From an uncultured Chitinophaga sp. (GTDB lineage: Bacteria; Bacteroidota; Bacteroidia; Chitinophagales; Chitinophagaceae), in NCBI RefSeq assembly GCF_902168175.1, contig NZ_CABHOU010000021.1, positions 1 through 64,000 of the forward strand: DNA of 64,000 nt, written 5' to 3'. Made by a program: the position numbers and the translations under genes. Positions within the stretch are counted from its first letter, which is position 1. The number at the start of each line of letters is the position of its first letter. Under the pieces are notes generated by a model. The model made no database searches, was not told the DNA's origin, and worked only from the letters and a program-made list of their open reading frames with translations. Positions 34,051 to 42,302 of this stretch are shown piece by piece.

Positions 34051-35229
34051 TTAGAGCGGCCTTGTTTTAAGTAGGCTGTCCATTTGTATGGGCTGTGGCT
34101 TAATAACGGCCCCGTCGCGCAAGCGGCCCAATCCGCTGAACACGATACGTTCGCCATCTTTAAGACTGTTACCTACAAAGTAGTAACCTGTTGTTTTACC
34201 AGTAATTGTCAGTGGTTTACTTACCACTTTGTTGCTGTCGCCTACGGCGAATACGAACACTTTATCCTGTAGTTCGAAAGTAGCTTCCTGTGGTACAACC
34301 ACGGTAGAAGCAAATTCGTGAGGTATCCTTACTTTGCCCGTAGAGCCGGAACGTAATAAACCTTGTGCATTAGGGAACACAGCGCGGAAGCTGATAGCAC
34401 CCATGGTTTTGTCGAACTGACCTTCCACGGTTTCTATCTTTCCTTTGGCACTGTATACAGAACCGTCTGCCAGTACGAGTTCCACCGGGGGCAGGTTCTT
34501 GATTTTGTCTGGCACCGTTTCGCCGGCAATATCATTTTTGAAGTGCAGGAAGTCTACCTCACTCATCGAAAAGTAAGCGTATACTTCTTTCACATCCGAT
34601 ATTACGGTAAGGGCCTGTGTTTCTCCCCTGCCTACAAGGCTACCTGTTTTCAAAGGAATACGACCAATATAACCACTAACGGGAGCAGTAATTAAGGTAT
34701 ACCCTACATTGATACCGGCATTACCCACACTGCTCTGCGCCTGTGCTACAGAAGCTTTGGCGGCGGCATACGCAGCCTGTGCAGATTTAAGCTGTACATC
34801 ACTTACTACGTTGTTTTCTACCAGCGGGGTAAGTTTGTCTACTTCCAGCTTAGCTTTTTCGAGGTTAGCTTTGGAGGCTTCCAGGTTGGCTTTAGCGTTG
34901 CTGTACTGTTCCTGGTAAGGACGATCATTGATGCGGAACAGCGGCTGGCCTTGTTTTACGAAGGCGCCTTCGTCCACATAAATCTTATCTAAGTAACCAT
35001 CTACCTGCGGCCTTATTTCTACGTTCACCTTACCTTCCACTGCGGAAGTGTATTCCCTGTAGCTCGTTGCTGGCAGGGATTTCAGTTGAACTACTGGTAA
35101 TGAAGGCGCATCGCTGCCTGCGGGTACTTCTGCTGAAGTAGTGCCGCAGCTGTAAGCTATGATGGTGAGTGCCACGGCGATAAGCGCGATGGACCACTTC
35201 TGTTTGTTGTTGTTTGCGAATGGTTGCAT
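34051..35229 (-). CDS. RND efflux periplasmic adaptor (membrane-fusion protein)
   Basis: The protein has 392 residues from the ATG at 35229, chosen because MQPFANNNKQKWSIALIAV gives a short positive N-terminus and a single export/anchor helix (with a cysteine, IAYSCG, as possible lipid site). The longer reading to 35292 adds 21 residues with no signal character. Barrel-sandwich halves (VNVEIRPQVDGYLDKIYVDEG and TLITAPVSGYIGRIPL) flank an alpha-hairpin (KANLEASKANLEKAKLEVDKL), followed by beta-barrel and membrane-proximal domains. It links the permease to the outer-membrane factor. It is the first gene of the operon, 343 bases below the AraC regulator on the same strand. Confidence 0.94.
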   Translation of the reverse strand: MQPFANNNKQKWSIALIAVALTIIAYSCGTTSAEVPAGSDAPSLPVVQLKSLPATSYREYTSAVEGKVNVEIRPQVDGYLDKIYVDEGAFVKQGQPLFRINDRPYQEQYSNAKANLEASKANLEKAKLEVDKLTPLVENNVVSDVQLKSAQAAYAAAKASVAQAQSSVGNAGINVGYTLITAPVSGYIGRIPLKTGSLVGRGETQALTVISDVKEVYAYFSMSEVDFLHFKNDIAGETVPDKIKNLPPVELVLADGSVYSAKGKIETVEGQFDKTMGAISFRAVFPNAQGLLRSGSTGKVRIPHEFASTVVVPQEATFELQDKVFVFAVGDSNKVVSKPLTITGKTTGYYFVGNSLKDGERIVFSGLGRLRDGAVIKPQPIQMDSLLKTRPL

Positions 35230-35572
35230 AATTCGGCGTGTTTTAAAGCGGTTAGGCGGTCCATTGCGAGTCACAGACACACTGGTGCGCACGGAGCCTG
35301 TCCGGCTGGCGGTAGTGTTTACTGTATCTCACAACATGGATCTGGAAATAAAAAAATACAAGAGAGTGCATGCCCGTATTTTGGGCAACGGCGCATGCTG
35401 CGGCATCCGTTTCAGGTATCGTGTGTAATAGACTCTTTGCGAGAGAGAGAATTGCTAAAGTGAAACGATTGCTTTCTAAGTTACATGAGTTTCATCGTCG
35501 TTCGTTTGATGCTTAAATACAAATGCAAAGTAAACGTATAATCAGGTCACCGGCATTTACATTATTGGGGGA
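35230..35572. other. Leader/promoter region of the RND operon
   Basis: This 343-base gap lies between the AraC gene and the adaptor gene, both on the minus strand, and should hold the efflux promoter and any AraC operator. The stretch gcatttgtatttaag (minus strand, near 35515) is a candidate AT-rich promoter segment, but no exact TAnnTTTG was found. A long leader with gagagagaga is present near 35443-35451. Confidence 0.35.
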
Positions 35573-36469
35573 TTAATTGTACTTTTCACGGATTTGCTTC
35601 TGAAAGAACACCGGGGTCATATTTGTATGCTTCTTAAAAAAGCGGTTAAAGTAGGCGTCGTCCTCGAAATTCAGCTCGTAAGCGATCTCCTTTACGGAGT
35701 AATTTCTCAGGTACAGCAAGCGTTTTGCCTCCATAATACGCTTTTCATCGATCACCCCTTTGGCGTTACGTCCAAACACTCCTTTCACCGAATCGTTGAG
35801 ATGGCCGGCCGTGATATACAGCATTTCAGCATAATCTGCCACCTGTACTTTATCACGGAAGTGTTTGTCTACCAGCATTTTAAACTGCAATACCAGGCCC
35901 TGGGGCAGGGTATCTTCGTTTTTCATGGGCATCGGTTCGGGCATTGCTATACGGCTGCAGGCGATGATAAGGGCACTCAGCAAACTACGTAACACGGCAT
36001 CTTTACGGGGCCGTGCCTGGCGGAACTCGCTGATTAACAGCCTGCAATAGGCCAGTACTTCTTTCAGCTGCTCCTCGTCCATCCGGATAACGGCGGAGCG
36101 GAACATACAGCCCCAACAGCTCAATAGACACTGGGTTTCTGTTACCAGGAACTCAGGTTTAAAATAAATATGTATGAGTTCGCAGCCTTCTCCGAAGATC
36201 TGCTGGTGTATTTGCCCTCTTTCCAGCATTGTAATGGCCGGGCCGGTTACCATCTGGCGGTCAAAATCAACGTATTGCTCCATATCACCGCTGGTGAGAA
36301 TGGATATACAGAACCCCTCGTGGCGGAAGGGTACCTCGCTGGCTATATTATGAAGCGCTTCGCCGCTTAAACGTTTGATATAGAAGTCGGTATCTGATTT
36401 GCAAACTGCTATTTTATCCTTTACCAGCAGCTTCTGCTCTTTCTTCTCTTCGGTGATAACGTTTGACAT
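35573..36469 (-). CDS. AraC-family regulator, probably of the RND efflux operon
   Basis: The 298-residue protein has an N-terminal sensor half (about 1-190; cupin-like strands such as GFCISILTSGDMEQYVDFDRQMVTG) and a C-terminal AraC HTH pair (VQVADYAEMLYITAGHLNDSVKGVFGRNAKGVI, then YSVKEIAYELNFEDDAYFNRFFKKHTNMTPVFFQKQ). Two cysteines sit in LLSCWGCMFRS. The gene is immediately upstream of, and codirectional with, the RND operon, the common arrangement for a local activator of efflux genes; that regulatory link is inferred. It has its own upstream hairpin (36489-36513), which separates it from the MutS2-like gene. Confidence 0.9.
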   Translation of the reverse strand: MSNVITEEKKEQKLLVKDKIAVCKSDTDFYIKRLSGEALHNIASEVPFRHEGFCISILTSGDMEQYVDFDRQMVTGPAITMLERGQIHQQIFGEGCELIHIYFKPEFLVTETQCLLSCWGCMFRSAVIRMDEEQLKEVLAYCRLLISEFRQARPRKDAVLRSLLSALIIACSRIAMPEPMPMKNEDTLPQGLVLQFKMLVDKHFRDKVQVADYAEMLYITAGHLNDSVKGVFGRNAKGVIDEKRIMEAKRLLYLRNYSVKEIAYELNFEDDAYFNRFFKKHTNMTPVFFQKQIREKYN

Positions 36470-36488
36470 GAATTGTACTTTTTAAGAC

Positions 36489-36513
36489 ACAGGGCCGGAT
36501 TAACCGGCCCTGT
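36489..36513 (-). terminator. Hairpin between the MutS2-like and AraC genes
   Basis: A perfect 10-bp stem (acagggccgg / ccggccctgt, loop attaa) sits 11 bases after the MutS2-like stop. The following T run on the minus strand is weak, so it is a probable terminator or an mRNA-stabilising hairpin. Confidence 0.6.
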
Positions 36514-36524
36514 AAAAATACAAT

Positions 36525-38642
36525 TTATTTTGTTTCTGCTTTTTCTTTTGGCTTTTCTTTTACCACAACAAGGTCATTTAACTTCACATTGATAGGTATT
36601 TTTCCCAGTTGCACGATCGCCCGTTTATCTCTTATCTCTACCAGCTTACCTACCTGGCCATTACTAACGATCTTCACCTGGTCGCCTACTTTACAGGTAC
36701 CGCCAATTTCCTGGAACCTGTCCTGCACTTTCTTTTCGAACCTGTCATTAATGGCTTTCTCTTTCTTTTTAAAGAGCAGCGCTTCCGCCTGTTTCACCAC
36801 TTTCTGTTTATCATCGGTCCGTTTCCATTCTATCACGATCTGCTTCATCTTACGCTCCATGTCTTTGAGGTACTGGATCTCATCTTCACGGATCTTGTTC
36901 TGTAGTTTGAGCAGCTGCACCTGCTGGCTCTTCCGCTCTTTATCGGCCAGTTGCTCGTACTCGCGCTTCAGGCGCTCGTTTTCGCGCAGCAGTTTTTGCA
37001 GGTCGCGTTCTTTATGCTCTACCTTTTGCAGGTCTTGTTCGGCTTTGTTCAGCAATTTATCGAGGCGAAAGTGCCCTTCGTCTACCAGCTTACGCGCACG
37101 GTCAATCAATGCGGGTTGCAAACCGATACGCTGTGCAATGGCAAAGGTGTATGAACTACCCGGTTTACCCACCATCAGTTTGTACATGGGCTGCAACGTT
37201 TGCTCATCAAAGCCCATCGCGGCGTTCATAATGCCTTTCACTTTGTTGGCCATCACCTTCAGGTTAAGATAGTGGGTGGTTACAATGCCGTAAGCATGTT
37301 TACGCGCCAGTTCTTCCATGATCACTTCCGCAAAAGCACCGCCCAGGTTAGGGTCGGAGCCGCTACCCAGTTCGTCGATGAAGAACAGGGTTTTACCGTT
37401 CGCCTCCTCCATAAAATACTTCATGTTCTTGAGGTGCGAACTGTAGGTACTCAGTTCAAACTCCAGCGACTGTGTATCACCGATATGGATCATCAGCTGG
37501 CGGAAAATACCGATCTGTGAAGTGGGATGTACGGGTACCAGCAGGCCTGCCTGCAGCATCAGCTGTATAAGGCCTACGGTTTTAAGTGTCACCGTTTTAC
37601 CGCCCGCATTGGGCCCACTTATCACCAGGATATGATGATTTTTATCGAGCGTTACGCTGATAGGGATCGTAGGTTTACTGTTCTTACGGTTGTATAACAA
37701 CAGCAGCGGATGGTAAGCTTCTACAATGTGCAGTTGCGCGTATGGCACCAGCATGGGGAAGTTACCGTTGATATCAAGCGCAAGGCGGGCCTTGGCGCGA
37801 ATGAAATCGTAGGTACCCAGTATGGTGTGATAGGTTTCCAGCAGGCCGGAGTGACTGGCCAGCGAAGCGGTAAGATCGCGCAGGATCTTGTACACTTCTT
37901 TACCCTCCTCCCGCTCCAGCGAAAACACATCGTTGTTTAGCTCTATCGTTTCCTCGGGCTCCAGGAAAGCGGTACGACGGGTATCGCTTTCACCGTGAAT
38001 AATGCCCTTTACCATACGTTTGTTCTCCGCAAAAATGGCCACCACCCTGCGACCGTTGAGGAAGGCCTCTTCGATATCGGCCAGGTAGCCAAGTTTAGTG
38101 AGCTTCTGCAATATACGGTCAAAGGAGCGGCGCACTTCTGTACGTTTGCGGTACAGGTTCATACGGATCCTGGCCAGCTCGGGCGTGGCATTATCGCGCA
38201 CCTGCCCGTTCTCGTCCAGCACCTCATCGATGAGCGTCCTTATCTTTTTCTCGTAATGAGTGTCTTTAACAACGCCATGCAGTCCTGCATAGGTAACCTG
38301 GCGGTCGGCGTCGAAGAAGCGGAATATACTGCCTACACTTTCGGCCAGTTTGCGTAACTGCATCACCTGGTCGCCCGCAAGCACAGCACCCTGGATATTC
38401 AGGAGCCGCAACTCGTTCCGGAGATTAAGGATGTAATCGTTCGGAAAGTGTTCCTGTAATAAAACCAGTTGTTTATACTCGTGTGCCTGTTGTAGCGCGG
38501 TTTTAACGTAATCAATGTGGGTATGTAACCTGAGATCACTGGCCATTTGCTTGCCCAGCTCTGTCTTACAATGTTCTTCCAGCAAATTCCTGACCTTGTC
38601 GAACTCCAGTTGCACCAGCGCCGAATCCGGAAAATATTTCAA
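36525..38642 (-). CDS. mutS2: MutS2-like ATPase without Smr domain
   Basis: The 705-residue protein has the MutS2 layout: a helical core (residues 1-300) with FDKVRNLLEEHCKTELGKQMA, Walker A (SGPNAGGKT near 340), the Q-loop/signature region (LEFELSTYSSHLKN), Walker B (LFFIDELGSGSDP near 417), then a long charged coiled coil (510-640) and a KOW-like end (VGDQVKIVSNGQVGKLVEI). The C-terminal Smr nuclease domain of classical MutS2 (about 80 residues) is absent; the protein ends KEKAETK. The family acts on collided ribosomes or recombination intermediates; which role applies here is unclear. The start is a TTG codon: an in-frame stop lies upstream, and the first internal ATG would remove conserved N-terminal sequence. 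Confidence 0.88.
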   Translation of the reverse strand: MKYFPDSALVQLEFDKVRNLLEEHCKTELGKQMASDLRLHTHIDYVKTALQQAHEYKQLVLLQEHFPNDYILNLRNELRLLNIQGAVLAGDQVMQLRKLAESVGSIFRFFDADRQVTYAGLHGVVKDTHYEKKIRTLIDEVLDENGQVRDNATPELARIRMNLYRKRTEVRRSFDRILQKLTKLGYLADIEEAFLNGRRVVAIFAENKRMVKGIIHGESDTRRTAFLEPEETIELNNDVFSLEREEGKEVYKILRDLTASLASHSGLLETYHTILGTYDFIRAKARLALDINGNFPMLVPYAQLHIVEAYHPLLLLYNRKNSKPTIPISVTLDKNHHILVISGPNAGGKTVTLKTVGLIQLMLQAGLLVPVHPTSQIGIFRQLMIHIGDTQSLEFELSTYSSHLKNMKYFMEEANGKTLFFIDELGSGSDPNLGGAFAEVIMEELARKHAYGIVTTHYLNLKVMANKVKGIMNAAMGFDEQTLQPMYKLMVGKPGSSYTFAIAQRIGLQPALIDRARKLVDEGHFRLDKLLNKAEQDLQKVEHKERDLQKLLRENERLKREYEQLADKERKSQQVQLLKLQNKIREDEIQYLKDMERKMKQIVIEWKRTDDKQKVVKQAEALLFKKKEKAINDRFEKKVQDRFQEIGGTCKVGDQVKIVSNGQVGKLVEIRDKRAIVQLGKIPINVKLNDLVVVKEKPKEKAETK

Positions 38643-38810
38643 TTTTTTACTCTGTTTAAATCTTAGAAACTATGTCTTTTGCGGTCGTTTTACGGGCGCA
38701 CCATCCGTGTTAGGGCCGCCAAAAAGAATGTTAAAGTTACCAAACTTGCCGATCTAAATCATCATATATCCCGTAATTTGATAGGAAGTATGGGTTAATT
38801 AATTGTAGCG

Positions 38811-38818
38811 TAACTTTG
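38811..38818 (+). promoter_or_regulatory. Bacteroidota -7 promoter element for msrA
   Basis: TAACTTTG is an exact match to TAnnTTTG, placed 29 bases before the msrA ATG. No good TTTG -33 element is seen at the usual spacing (about 38788-38791). Confidence 0.5.
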
Positions 38819-38847
38819 TAAAGCCCATCAAAAAACTAAGGGGAATC

Positions 38848-39495
38848 ATGATGAAATACTTATTGCTGGGCTGTTTGTGGTGTGTTTCCCTGACAGCCTG
38901 CGCGCAAAAGAAGACAAAAAAAGAAAAAGTACCGGCAGATGTGGAAGTAAAAGACACAGACTCCTCCGCCACTGCCACCTTTGGAGGCGGCTGCTTCTGG
39001 TGCACGGAAGCCCAGTTCCAGTACCTCGACGGCGTATTGAAGGTAGAATCGGGCTACATGGGCGGCAAGGTGGCCAATCCTACTTACGAAGAGGTATGTA
39101 CCGGTACTACCGGCCATGCCGAGGTGATAAGGGTTACCTACGATCCGCGTAAAATAGACTACCCTACCCTGCTCGAAGCATTCTGGACAAGCCACGACCC
39201 CACCACGCTTAACCGCCAGGGAAACGATGTGGGCACTCAGTACCGCTCTGTTATCTTTTACCATAACGAGCAGCAGCACAAGGACGCGGATTTTTACAAG
39301 AAGAAATTACAGGATTCCGGCGCTTACAGCGATCCTATCGTTACGGAAATAGCGAAGGAAGGGCCGTTTTACAAAGCGGAGAATTACCACCAGGACTATT
39401 ACAACCAAAATGGCTCGCAGCCTTACTGCAGTTACGTAATAAGGCCTAAACTGGAAAAGTTCAAAAAGGCGTTTAAAGACAAGCTGAAGCATTAG
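38848..39495 (+). CDS. msrA: Peptide-methionine (S)-S-oxide reductase MsrA, lipoprotein form
   Basis: The 215-residue protein (or 214 from the second ATG at 38851) has a lipoprotein signal (LLLGCLWCVSLTAC, cysteine 18) and a lysine-rich linker, then a complete MsrA domain. The catalytic motif GGCFWCTEA has cysteine 49. Also visible are SGYMGG, YEEVCTGTTGHAEVIRVTYDP, FWTSHDPTTLNRQGNDVGTQYRS and the terminal AENYHQDYY. MsrA repairs methionine-S-sulphoxide; the signal predicts a lipid-anchored, extracytoplasmic enzyme that protects envelope proteins. Recycling would need a periplasmic thioredoxin-like donor. It is followed by a strong terminator and divergent from the MutS2-like gene. Confidence 0.95.
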   Translation: MMKYLLLGCLWCVSLTACAQKKTKKEKVPADVEVKDTDSSATATFGGGCFWCTEAQFQYLDGVLKVESGYMGGKVANPTYEEVCTGTTGHAEVIRVTYDPRKIDYPTLLEAFWTSHDPTTLNRQGNDVGTQYRSVIFYHNEQQHKDADFYKKKLQDSGAYSDPIVTEIAKEGPFYKAENYHQDYYNQNGSQPYCSYVIRPKLEKFKKAFKDKLKH

Positions 39496-39516
39496 TACAG
39501 CCTTCTTTACAAGATT

Positions 39517-39548
39517 TACCCCGTGGCCCTGCTACGGGGTATTTTTTT
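39517..39548 (+). terminator. Terminator after msrA
   Basis: The stem taccccgt / acggggta with a 9-base loop is followed by seven T. It overlaps the 3' end (stop at 39532-39534) of the convergent small membrane protein gene. Confidence 0.85.
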
Positions 39549-39729
39549 GCATTTTCCTGTACCAAACGGCCAGCAGGAAAAATGCCACAGCCGTGACCAC
39601 CAGTAAAGCACTGGTAAAATTAAAGAACACCGCCTGCTCTTCGGTGAACCATGCCAGCCTCGTTCCCAAACGGCTTATCACCGCTGTTACAATCCCGGCG
39701 AATAACGTACATACAGTTAATACGCTCAT
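39532..39729 (-). CDS. Small two-helix membrane protein, unknown function
   Basis: The protein has 65 residues from the ATG at 39729, chosen because MSVLTVCTLFAGIVTAVIS begins with a membrane helix; an in-frame reading to 39780 adds 17 hydrophilic residues. The second helix is ALLVVTAVAFFLLAVWY, and the end KMQKNTP is basic. No family recognised. Its final codons lie inside the msrA terminator hairpin, so the two transcripts are convergent and overlapping. Coding status rests on the two clean helices with positive ends. Confidence 0.5.
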   Translation of the reverse strand: MSVLTVCTLFAGIVTAVISRLGTRLAWFTEEQAVFFNFTSALLVVTAVAFFLLAVWYRKMQKNTP

Positions 39730-39899
39730 AAGGTATGGTTTGGTTGAACAAAAGGGGATTTCCTCATATGCTAACAGCAAGTAACTACAAATTGTTCAGT
39801 CTCATCACTTCAGTGATCAAATCTGCCATTCTAACCGTAAGATGTACCATCAAAGGCACTGGCACAGTAAATTCGGGGTCCGAATCTAAATCCCCCATC

Positions 39900-40955
39900 A
39901 TGCCTGTAACAGACCGCCGCATAAGGGTAGCCGGTTATTTTATCGTAGCCAGTACGTTTTTCCTGTTCTTCATGCTGGAAATGTTTTTCTCCTGGCACGA
40001 CGATAACATGTTGCTCAAAACCCTGGGCATCACAGTGTTTTACAGTCTGGCCATCTGGGAAATTACCCGTTACGTGATACTGGCCCTGCGCAGCCGGTAC
40101 AGCAGCCTTAAAATGGTAAAAAGGCGCACCTTCGCCGCTATGTTCATACTGGTGCCTTACGCCATACTCATTGGTGTGCTGCGCATATGGATAGAAGATA
40201 AAAGTAACCTCTGGGGCGTACCGGTAGGCACCATCACCAATTACTCCATCTCCTCCGGCATCAGCCTGCTGTTTGTACTCCTGGAAATAGCAGCCTACGA
40301 AGGCATTTACTTCTTCCGCGAATGGAACAAAGCCCGCAAGGAGGCCGAAGACCTGAAAAAACTGCATTTCCAGATGCAGTTCGACGCCCTCAAACTGCAA
40401 ATACAACCGCACTTCCTGTTTAATACTTTCAGTACGCTTATTAGCCTGATCACCGTAGATCCGCCGAGAGCGAAGATATTCACCGAAAAACTGAGCAGCA
40501 CTTACCGCTATTTCCTCGAAGCCAGCGAGCGCGAATTGATCAGCCTCGACGAAGAGATCCGTTTTGCCCGTACTTATTTCTACCTGCTGCAAACCCGGTA
40601 CGAGAATGGCCTGCACCTCGAAATAGACGAAGCGCCGGGGCTCGACAACTACCTGATTCCCCCGCTGAGTTTACAGTTGTTGCTTGAAAACGCCATTAAA
40701 CACAACATCATTACCCGCAGCCGCCCGCTGCACATTCACATTCGTTTCAATTTCCTGAAGCGGCGGATCATGATTACCAACAACCTGCAGCGTAAGGCCA
40801 CCACAGCGCCGAGCGGCAAGGGCCTGCAACACCTCAAAAAACGCTATGCCCTTATGGCCATGGATAAGGTGGAAATTGTTGAAAATGCAGCGAACAATGA
40901 ATTTATGGTGAGCATCCCGTTTGTGCCTTCGCGCCAGCAGGAATTGGTGAGATGA
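39900..40955 (+). CDS. LytS-type membrane histidine kinase
   Basis: The protein has 351 residues from the ATG at 39900 (MPVTDRRIRVAGYFIV), which puts a short basic head before the first of four membrane helices. An in-frame start at 39735 would add 55 residues without membrane or domain character. After helix four there is a short coiled linker (RKEAEDLKKLHFQMQFDALKL), then the His_kinase (PF06580) motif QIQPHFLFN with phospho-acceptor H171, and the ATP-binding N-box LQLLLENAIKHN. Kinases of this class normally pair with a LytTR response regulator, but none is adjacent. Its last 285 bases are overlapped antisense by the next ORF. Confidence 0.88.
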   Translation: MPVTDRRIRVAGYFIVASTFFLFFMLEMFFSWHDDNMLLKTLGITVFYSLAIWEITRYVILALRSRYSSLKMVKRRTFAAMFILVPYAILIGVLRIWIEDKSNLWGVPVGTITNYSISSGISLLFVLLEIAAYEGIYFFREWNKARKEAEDLKKLHFQMQFDALKLQIQPHFLFNTFSTLISLITVDPPRAKIFTEKLSSTYRYFLEASERELISLDEEIRFARTYFYLLQTRYENGLHLEIDEAPGLDNYLIPPLSLQLLLENAIKHNIITRSRPLHIHIRFNFLKRRIMITNNLQRKATTAPSGKGLQHLKKRYALMAMDKVEIVENAANNEFMVSIPFVPSRQQELVR

Positions 40956-41582
40956 TTTTGGGGACCAGCAGTGGGAATGCTGTTCAGCCGCCGTTGTGTC
41001 ACTCTCTTCAACAACGGTAATACTATCGGGCAAAAGTACAGGTTTACCCTCCACGAACGTTTCGTGTTCCGCCATATTTTCAGCAGCGTCAAAGGCTGTG
41101 ATCACTACCCGTACGGTAAGGGATGATTTTACATCGTACTGCCAGCGTATATTCCCTGATGGCTTCACCGCCAGGCCCTCTTCTACAGGCACACCAAATT
41201 CGTCATACACCTGCACATTCACCCGCGTTACTTCGAAGTTGTCCAGCGCCAATATGCTGATGGCCGTGCCCTCCACTGTTACCTGCCTGATTACCGGCGC
41301 ATTCATAGCGTCTGATATAGCCTCGTTGTAAGCACTGCGTCCTTCCCGGGCCCTGGCAGCGTACAACGCTTTCCGGCCGGGATCGCGGATAACAGCCTGG
41401 GCAAATAGCTGGGCTTTCCTGAACCTTTCGTTACAGGCCGTTTGTTTAGCGGTGGCGGACCCCGTGTAAGGATTTTCAACCTTACACAGCACGGTTTTAC
41501 CATTATGCTGCCTGAAATACCCGGTAGTTCCGAACTTACCCGTTAGCCCGTAAGTGATTGAATTATGTATATAAACTGCCAT
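40671..41582 (-). CDS. Hypothetical protein whose ORF reads into the kinase gene antisense
   Basis: The 303-residue reading starts MAVYIHNSITYGLTGKFGTTGYFRQHNGKTV. This resembles short Bacteroidota proteins of unknown function that begin with an ITxGLxGKxG...FRQxxGKT pattern. Residues 1-95 are this domain (NERFRKAQLFAQAVIRDPGRKALYAARA); about 95-185 look like an Ig-like beta domain. From about residue 205 (QHSHCWSPKSSHQF) the sequence is low-quality, rich in histidine and arginine, because it is the antisense of the kinase's 3' end. The natural C-terminus is therefore probably near residue 200, with the original stop lost. The N-terminal two-thirds is credible; the tail may be spurious or a recent extension. 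Confidence 0.6.
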   Translation of the reverse strand: MAVYIHNSITYGLTGKFGTTGYFRQHNGKTVLCKVENPYTGSATAKQTACNERFRKAQLFAQAVIRDPGRKALYAARAREGRSAYNEAISDAMNAPVIRQVTVEGTAISILALDNFEVTRVNVQVYDEFGVPVEEGLAVKPSGNIRWQYDVKSSLTVRVVITAFDAAENMAEHETFVEGKPVLLPDSITVVEESDTTAAEQHSHCWSPKSSHQFLLARRHKRDAHHKFIVRCIFNNFHLIHGHKGIAFFEVLQALAARRCGGLTLQVVGNHDPPLQEIETNVNVQRAAAGNDVVFNGVFKQQL

Positions 41583-41627
41583 GTTGTATGTTTTTGTTTA
41601 GGTAAAGGTCGGTCATCCCCCTGCCTG

Positions 41628-41668
41628 AAACTGTTCCCGAACGGAGGAAAAACTGTTCCCGAACGGAG
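41628..41668. repeat. Two 19-base direct repeats, 22-base period
   Basis: aaactgttcccgaacggag occurs at 41628-41646 and 41650-41668 without mismatch. The pair starts 46 bases before the start codon of the minus-strand 303-residue ORF. The 22-base period, two helical turns, fits a tandem operator. Confidence 0.7.
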
Positions 41669-42010
41669 TATTTTCCGGGAAACTACCAGGAAGGATGTTA
41701 GATAGAAGGGAGGAAGATATAAGACGAGCGGCCCCTGAGCGGAGCATGAGCGAACGGTGAGCGGCCGGTAAAGACGTATTTAAGGCGCGTGGGTGCGTTT
41801 GCGACAGGTTAAGTAGAAGCCCCATAGTATTTCAGCGGTGAAGGAGTGCCGGCGGCCGAACAGAATGACTACTGCTGATCCACCTTTCTCCTTTTGCCGT
41901 ATCACATGTTTACTCACATGCGTGCCCCGTACATGTATACATAGACCCACCAGTCGCAATTGAGCGGATATGGGAGATGACAGGATGTATTTTTGCCAAA
42001 ACCTTGGCTC

Positions 42011-42178
42011 ATGAAGAAAATGTTACTGCTCTCTGCGTTGTTACTGGCGGGAGTTGCTATTTCGGGAACAGGGCGTTATAGAACGGGCTGCGGAAAGCAG
42101 TTCGAGAAAAAAAATCTACACATCATAAAGGGACGCCTGCCCCATATGCCGCGCCCCGCCTTTATCGTCCCAAAATAA
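42011..42178 (+). CDS. Possible small secreted peptide or gene remnant
   Basis: The 55-codon ORF starts MKKMLLLSALLLAGVAISG, a good signal-peptide shape, followed by 36 residues rich in basic residues and a single cysteine (RYRTGCGKQFEKKN). The mature part has no recognisable family and ends IVPK. It could be a small exported peptide or the start of a truncated gene. It is not preceded by a clear promoter. Confidence 0.3.
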   Translation: MKKMLLLSALLLAGVAISGTGRYRTGCGKQFEKKNLHIIKGRLPHMPRPAFIVPK

Positions 42179-42302
42179 TATGGCGGCCTGCTTTTTGTGC
42201 ATTGATTACCAGCCTCAGGAATAGGAATTTATCAATTATACATAACAAATTTCCTATCTTTAAATAGTCAGGCCAGAAGCTGCGTAACAACAAAATACAT
42301 TT

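Larger units (their letters stand above)
41583..42302. other. Intergenic region with direct repeat and candidate promoters
   Basis: This 720-base gap lies between the divergent 303-residue ORF and the GAF/PAS kinase. It contains a 19-base direct repeat (41628-41668), several gagcgg/gaacgg words from 41640 to 41780, three acatg words near 41904-41936, and a small ORF with a signal-like start (42011-42178). tatcttta near 42254, one mismatch from TAnnTTTG, is a candidate -7 element for the kinase. Confidence 0.4.

Noticed and set aside
36589..37272. 227-codon plus-strand ORF rich in serine and cysteine
   Set aside because: Antisense shadow of the coiled-coil part of the MutS2-like gene.
39831..40616. 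261-codon minus-strand ORF
   Set aside because: Antisense shadow of the LytS-type kinase gene, which has intact family motifs on the plus strand.
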